Assembly: GCF_023746615.1 (NCBI RefSeq) | Contig: NZ_CP082276.1 | Span: forward strand, 930,001-994,000 | Length of the DNA: 64,000 nucleotides | Direction: 5' to 3' | Source: Grimontia kaedaensis | Lineage (GTDB): Bacteria > Pseudomonadota > Gammaproteobacteria > Enterobacterales > Vibrionaceae | In this document: positions 59,531 through 64,000 of the stretch, piece after piece | Layout of the letters: every line of letters starts with the position of its first letter | How positions within the stretch are numbered: position 1 is the first letter of the stretch | Notes under the pieces: model-generated | Seen by the model: the letters and a program-made list of their open reading frames with translations, nothing else | The model's database searches: none | What the model was told of the DNA's origin: nothing | Translations under genes and position numbers: made by a program

Positions 59531-60916
59531 ATGTTAAATACCAGCACTGCAAAAGCAGTGATTGACCATGCCCTGTTCTTGGGTGCGGATTTTGCGGAGT
59601 TGTTCGTAGAGCGACACCATTCGGGGAGCGTAGAGTTACTTTCAGGCGAAGTGGATAAAGTGAATTCAGGTATCGATTTTGGTATCGGTATCCGCCTTTT
59701 CTTTGGTCACAAAGTACTTTACGGCTATACCAACAGCCAAGATGAAGAGAAACTCAAACAAGTCACTTCACTTCTCTGTGCCAAGGATAAGCGAGACCAG
59801 ATCGCACAAGCTGGCGCATTGAATTTCACACAGCGTGATGACCGCCACCCTGTGAGCATGCCTTTCTCCGCAAACAATCATGTCGAAGAGAAAATTGCAT
59901 TCCTCAAACGTGTTGATGCGAAAGCCCGAGCGCAGAGCGACAAGATCTCTCAGATCATTGGTCGTATCGCACAACGTGAACAGCAGATCGAAATCTTCAA
60001 CTCCACAGGACTGCACGTTCAGGACACCCGCCACTACATCCGAATCGCATCTTCGGTCGTTGCTACTCATGGCAACGAACAATCTACCGGATATGAAGCA
60101 CCGGGAATGCTCTCTGGCTGGGAATTTAATTCTCAAATTGACCCAGAAGAGTTAGGTGAAATGGCAGCCAAACAGGCGCTGATTAAACTCGGCGCGGACG
60201 CCTGTCCTTCTGGTGAAATGCCGGTTGTAATTGGTAACGGTTTTGGCGGCGTGATTTTCCATGAAGCTTGTGGCCACCTGTTGGAAACAACATCTGTCGC
60301 TAAGAAAGCGTCAGTTTTCCACGACAAAATGGGCGAGATGATTGCTCACCCGGCAGTTAGCGCGGTTGATGATGGGTTGATGAAAAATGAATGGGGTTCT
60401 ATCAACATTGACGATGAAGGCATGGAGACCCAACACACACAACTGATTAAAGACGGCAAACTGACGAGCTTTATGGTCGACCATATGGGTAGCCTGAAAA
60501 CCGGGTTTGAACGCACGGGCTCTGGTCGTCGTGAATCCTACAAATATGCCCCTACCTCCCGTATGCGTAACACCTTCATTGAACCGGGTGACGCGTCATT
60601 TGATGACATGATCAGCGGCGTAGAGCGTGGTATCTATGCGAAGAAGATGGGTGGTGGTTCTGTTCAGCCCGGAACCGGTGAGTTTAACTTTGCGGTTCAG
60701 GAGGCCTATCTGATTGAAGACGGCAAAGTGACCAAGCCCCTAAAATCCGCAACCCTGATCAGTACCGGCCCTAAAGTACTGAAAGAAATCAGCATGGTGG
60801 GTAAAGACTTTGCACTTGCTGCCGGCATGTGTGGTTCTGTGAGCGGCTCCGTCCCCACTACGGTTGGACAACCCGCGCTTAAAGTCGACAACATTCTGGT
60901 AGGAGGCGGTAACTAA
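59531..60916 (+). CDS. TldD-like metalloprotease subunit
   Basis: A 461-residue TldD/PmbA-family protein. It has the zinc motif HEACGHLLETTSV (HExxxH) near residue 245, the GSGRRESYKYAPTSRMRNT substrate loop near 330 and the late GPKVLKEISMVG. TldD with TldE (PmbA) forms a protease that trims antibiotic precursors and antitoxins such as CcdA. It is shorter than canonical TldD (481 residues) and looks like the second TldD-type pair many marine bacteria carry. GGAGGAAGGA precedes the ATG. Confidence 0.88.
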   Translation: MLNTSTAKAVIDHALFLGADFAELFVERHHSGSVELLSGEVDKVNSGIDFGIGIRLFFGHKVLYGYTNSQDEEKLKQVTSLLCAKDKRDQIAQAGALNFTQRDDRHPVSMPFSANNHVEEKIAFLKRVDAKARAQSDKISQIIGRIAQREQQIEIFNSTGLHVQDTRHYIRIASSVVATHGNEQSTGYEAPGMLSGWEFNSQIDPEELGEMAAKQALIKLGADACPSGEMPVVIGNGFGGVIFHEACGHLLETTSVAKKASVFHDKMGEMIAHPAVSAVDDGLMKNEWGSINIDDEGMETQHTQLIKDGKLTSFMVDHMGSLKTGFERTGSGRRESYKYAPTSRMRNTFIEPGDASFDDMISGVERGIYAKKMGGGSVQPGTGEFNFAVQEAYLIEDGKVTKPLKSATLISTGPKVLKEISMVGKDFALAAGMCGSVSGSVPTTVGQPALKVDNILVGGGN

Positions 60917-62259
60917 TGAGCGACCAAAAAACATTAGAAATCGCCATCGAGCAGGTGCTTGAACTGGCTCAGAAAAGCGGTGCACAAGCTGATGTGATTG
61001 CATCCAGCAACGAGAGCTTTAGCCTGAAGGCTGACCAAGGCGAATTGTCCGAATATAAAGTGACAGCAAGTCAGGTCATCGGTGTTCGAGTAATTAAAGA
61101 CGAACATGTCGCTATCAGCTACTCTGAATCCCTTGAGCCGGAAAACCTGGCGCAAATGGTCGATCAGGCGCTGACCAATGCCAGCTTTACCAAGAAAGAT
61201 CCGCTCCAGAAAATTCATGCAGAAGGTCTAAACATCAGCACGGATTATCCGGAAATCTATCAGCAGGACGATGCAACGCCCGAGCAGAAGATAGAGTTGG
61301 CTTTGTCGCTTGAAGGAAAAATCCGTGAAAAACCATTGGCAAAAGGCGCGCCTTACAATGGTTACAGTGAAAACAGTGGTATCACCCTGCTGGGTAACAC
61401 CCTCGGCACCCGCTGTTTCCATCAATCTCGTTCACTGAGCTGTTATACCGCCGCGTTGATTGACCACAACGACAAGCAAGCGATGCACGTTGCTGCGTCT
61501 GTTGCCCGCACCTTTGATGGCCTGACATCAGAAAAGGTCATCAACAATGCCTACGACATGGCTGAAGCCCTGTTGGAAGGCACGCCAATTGCGACTGGCC
61601 AATACTCGGTCATTTTCGAGCAAGACAGCCTGAATGAGGTGCTGGGTGCTTTTGGTAGTGTGTTCTCTGGTGAATCGGCAAAACGTGGTATCAATCCGTG
61701 GCGCGATAAAATTGGCCAGCAAGTCGCAAGTCCGCTGTTGAGTTTCAGGGATGTGGCTTACATGCCTGGCGGCCATGCTATCAAGTCATTCGATGGTGAA
61801 GGCTTTGCAACAAGTGACACGCCACTGATAGAAAATGGTGAGCTGGTTGGTCTGCTGCATAACTCAGCCACTGCCGCACACTTCGGCGTTGCGCACACCG
61901 CGAATGCAGGCCGTTCACCAAAAGGCACCTTGAGCGTCAGTTCTCGCCACGACGTGATTGGGGCTGGCACCAGCAGTGAAGCCGAAGTCACCGCAGGTGA
62001 ATACCTTGAGCTGGTTGACCTCCAAGGCGTTCACTCTGGTGCAGATGCTATCAGCGGTGATTTCTCGTTTGGAGCAAGCGGATTCCTTTGCCAAGATGGT
62101 AAGCGAATCCAACCTGTACGAGGAATCACAGTCGCGGGTAACTTCTATAACATGATTAAAGAAGTGGAAGCGGTTGGTAGTACCGTGGTGCCGAATTATG
62201 CCGGACAGTTCTACTCTCCACTGATTCGCTTCGCGCGACTGAATATTGCCGGTAAGTGA
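60916..62259 (+). CDS. PmbA/TldE-like partner subunit
   Basis: A 447-residue partner of the TldD-like protein. It lacks the HExxxH motif, as expected of TldE. Its family features are AQADVIASSNESFSLKADQG at the N-terminus, FDGEGFATSDTPLIENGEL and SGDFSFGASGFLCQDG near the C-terminus. Its ATG overlaps the TldD-like TAA by one base, so the two subunits should be made in equal amounts. Followed by a strong terminator. Confidence 0.87.
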   Translation: MSDQKTLEIAIEQVLELAQKSGAQADVIASSNESFSLKADQGELSEYKVTASQVIGVRVIKDEHVAISYSESLEPENLAQMVDQALTNASFTKKDPLQKIHAEGLNISTDYPEIYQQDDATPEQKIELALSLEGKIREKPLAKGAPYNGYSENSGITLLGNTLGTRCFHQSRSLSCYTAALIDHNDKQAMHVAASVARTFDGLTSEKVINNAYDMAEALLEGTPIATGQYSVIFEQDSLNEVLGAFGSVFSGESAKRGINPWRDKIGQQVASPLLSFRDVAYMPGGHAIKSFDGEGFATSDTPLIENGELVGLLHNSATAAHFGVAHTANAGRSPKGTLSVSSRHDVIGAGTSSEAEVTAGEYLELVDLQGVHSGADAISGDFSFGASGFLCQDGKRIQPVRGITVAGNFYNMIKEVEAVGSTVVPNYAGQFYSPLIRFARLNIAGK

Positions 62260-62285
62260 TACTCTCAATCAGTTAGATTGGAAAT

Positions 62286-62308
62286 GCCCCGTTTATCGGG
62301 GCTTTTTT
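62286..62308 (+). terminator. Terminator after the TldD/PmbA pair
   Basis: GCCCCG-TTTAT-CGGGGC followed by six Ts, 27 bases past the stop codon. Confidence 0.88.
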
Positions 62309-62455
62309 CTCATATCGACAATCATCGTTATTCTCAAATTGATGCATTATTTCTCGCCTTTCAAGTTGTAACACCTAGTCCATTGATTTAAAAAACAATT
62401 AATTCAGGCATTGTTTTTGCTGAGTCATCTAAAGATTTCACTTTGGAGGCTAGGT

Positions 62456-64000
62456 ATGTTGTTGAGAAAAATGCTGATCACTGGAGGGTGCATCTTCACC
62501 ACTTGCACTTACGCATTGACCGCAGAAGATTTGGTTTTTGAATCAGGTGCTGATTCAAGCAACTACTCTGCACTGGGTAAGCCAAATGATGTTTACTCGA
62601 TAGCTGACCAACTTCCGCAAGATACACTAGACAACGTGTACTCCATGCTCCCTGAAGGCACTGTCGTTAATCCTGATTTTATCGACAGCGGTAAATATTC
62701 CAGTATCGATATCGATGACGAGCTGGACGGAGCTGCATACGCTACGGCGCGGGTCACTTTTCTTAATGAAGGTGCCGGTTACCTGAATGTGCTTGGCTAT
62801 TTTGTCTTCGATACCGCAAACCCTCCAGCCTCGATAGATGATATCGACACACATATGATTATCTTTCCAAACGCCTCCAAACCCAATCAGGGTGAGCTTT
62901 TGGAAGGCGATACGATCGATCTGAACGTGCAACTTAATGCGGGTCAAACTCTGGGGTTCTTTATTCTATCCAATGCCTGGGGTTGGGGCTGGGGTTACAA
63001 CAGTGTTCCTTATCTGGGCAAATGGGGAACACCGTTTTACAGCTACCCAGACCTGAACCCTGAAACAACATCTGATTGGCGCAGACATAACGTGGCCTTT
63101 ATCGACACGCAAAATGACTTCCTCGTGTTGGCGTTTGAAGATATTAAGCGCCCTCAAGGCGACAATGATTTCAACGACCTCATTTTTACAGTCGAAATAA
63201 CGCCATTCCAGGCAATCGATGGGGTTAACCCAGATGGTTCAACCGATTCAAAATATGAAGTTCTGACACAAAACAACAACCCTGAAATCACAGTTACCTC
63301 GGTCTATCCGAGCTCGAATGGCTACGCCACCATCGCTTTTGAAGATAACTGGCCGTTTAAAGGGGATTATGACTTCAATGATGTCGTTATGCGTTACAGA
63401 ATCACTGAAACGATGAACGGGCAACGCGAATTGAAGAGCTTCTCTGCGGATTACACCCTACAAGCAATGGGAGCAGGCTATGCAAACGGTTTTGCTCTGC
63501 ATTTGCCTAACGTCGATCCTTCGAATATTGCTTCAGTATCGTTGACGCGCAATGGACAAGCCGTCTCCCATACGGTGCAACAAGCTAACCCAGGCGAAAC
63601 GGTTCTTATCATTTCGGAGAATGTCAGAGAGGATGTGGAGAATCTCGGTGTACTTTCTGAGGGTTGTCCGTTCTACCGGACTCAAACCGCGTGTTTAGAT
63701 TCGCAAACGAGCAAACTGGACTACCAACTTAACGTCGAACTCACGACACCTGTAGCGCGTGCTGTCGTCGGCTATCCACCTTACGATCCATTTATATTTG
63801 CCACCGACGGTATTTATCACGGTGACTTTACCGATACGCCACCCGGAATCAGTTGGCAGCTGCATCTCAAACAATTTTCCGGCACCAGCGATATGAACAA
63901 TGCCTTTTTCAACACAAACGACGACAACTCCGGTGGCGCAGAATCATTCCTGACCAGTAACAATATGCCGTGGGCCATCAATATCAGGGACGAATGGAGT
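62456..64000 (+). CDS. LruC/DUF4114-domain secreted protein (partial at window end)
   Basis: An open frame of 515 codons from an ATG with GGAGGCTAGGT upstream runs off the window. A leader (MLLRKMLITGGCIFTTCTYA) and LTAEDLVFESG suggest export. Residues about 160-250 match DUF4114 (AFEDIKRPQGDNDFNDLIF) and residues 295-330 repeat the pattern (FEDNWPFKGDYDFNDVVMRY), the LruC-type motif of calcium-binding surface proteins. The D-x-D-x-N-D repeats could bind Ca2+. C-terminus unseen; probably an outer-membrane or secreted adhesin-like protein. Confidence 0.75.
   Translation, partial: MLLRKMLITGGCIFTTCTYALTAEDLVFESGADSSNYSALGKPNDVYSIADQLPQDTLDNVYSMLPEGTVVNPDFIDSGKYSSIDIDDELDGAAYATARVTFLNEGAGYLNVLGYFVFDTANPPASIDDIDTHMIIFPNASKPNQGELLEGDTIDLNVQLNAGQTLGFFILSNAWGWGWGYNSVPYLGKWGTPFYSYPDLNPETTSDWRRHNVAFIDTQNDFLVLAFEDIKRPQGDNDFNDLIFTVEITPFQAIDGVNPDGSTDSKYEVLTQNNNPEITVTSVYPSSNGYATIAFEDNWPFKGDYDFNDVVMRYRITETMNGQRELKSFSADYTLQAMGAGYANGFALHLPNVDPSNIASVSLTRNGQAVSHTVQQANPGETVLIISENVREDVENLGVLSEGCPFYRTQTACLDSQTSKLDYQLNVELTTPVARAVVGYPPYDPFIFATDGIYHGDFTDTPPGISWQLHLKQFSGTSDMNNAFFNTNDDNSGGAESFLTSNNMPWAINIRDEWS

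Noticed and set aside
1..64000. CRISPR array, prophage, transposase or tRNA genes
   Set aside because: No regularly spaced direct repeats, phage structural genes, transposase motifs or cloverleaf-like sequences were found in reading both strands; a covariance search for tRNAs was not possible here.

Overview
This 64 kb window reads as chromosomal DNA of a marine gammaproteobacterium, most likely of the Vibrionaceae (an Enterovibrio, Grimontia, Photobacterium or Vibrio relative). The reasons are the Vibrionaceae-type small families (DUF3389, DUF2797), an integron-type attC array without an integrase, a CioAB-type bd oxidase, a GlyGly-CTERM protease, and a dispersed palindromic element that I associate with Vibrionaceae intergenic regions. 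The genus is inference. No rRNA, tRNA, CRISPR array or prophage was seen.

Layout. 1-7 kb: the end of a MocA-like nucleotidyltransferase, a BCCT transporter, an orphan gene, the molybdate importer modABC, a DUF6916-like gene, a candidate 25-residue gene and an S4 RNA-binding protein. 7.5-8.5 kb: a TDT/TehA transporter. 8.5-19.7 kb: a continuous minus-strand urea module, urtABCDE followed by ureDABCE, a small His-rich membrane protein, and ureFG. It lies behind a textbook sigma-54 promoter with upstream NtrC-like half-sites, so urea uptake and hydrolysis appear to be one nitrogen-starvation unit. 20-24 kb: DUF4174 protein, phhAB, an EAL phosphodiesterase and a YlqF-type GTPase.

24.1-26.3 kb is an integron-cassette-like island on the minus strand. 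Two well-matched attC-like sites and one weaker site flank a zinc-ribbon gene, a P-loop kinase, a DUF1772 membrane protein and a glyoxalase-family gene broken by an in-frame stop. No integrase is visible. 26.5-33.9 kb: an ATPase-like orphan, a Dyp peroxidase convergent with an OsmC protein, a chemoreceptor, RidA, YceI, an aromatic aminotransferase and a retropepsin-like protease. 34.1-37 kb: nrdDG, with a composite promoter in which an FNR box is placed as for a class II site, a fitting -10 element, and two NrdR-like boxes exactly 31 bp apart. 37.2-44 kb: a secreted EEP-family nuclease, small secreted and cytoplasmic families, a MenI-like thioesterase, an M48 lipoprotein protease, a PAS plus REC-CheC signalling pair and a coiled-coil membrane protein.

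44.1-46 kb encodes one polypeptide joining a MOSC molybdenum domain, a flavin reductase and a 2Fe-2S ferredoxin. It is followed by the palindromic element and a 551-residue orphan. 48.1-51.2 kb is a dgcR-dgcN-dgcA-type D-glutamate locus. 51.4-52.5 kb: an acyl-CoA desaturase with a FabR-type operator on its promoter. The rest holds a GNAT acetyltransferase, a trypsin-like GlyGly-CTERM protease, a broken GFA-family gene, cioAB with a perfect FNR box upstream, DUF1801, a CobW-type metallochaperone, a TldD/PmbA pair and the start of a LruC/DUF4114 surface protein cut by the window end.

The genome segment is mostly ordinary core and accessory metabolism. The parts most worth a second look are the cassette island, the nrdDG and urt promoters, the MOSC-reductase fusion, the palindromic element and the 551-residue orphan.
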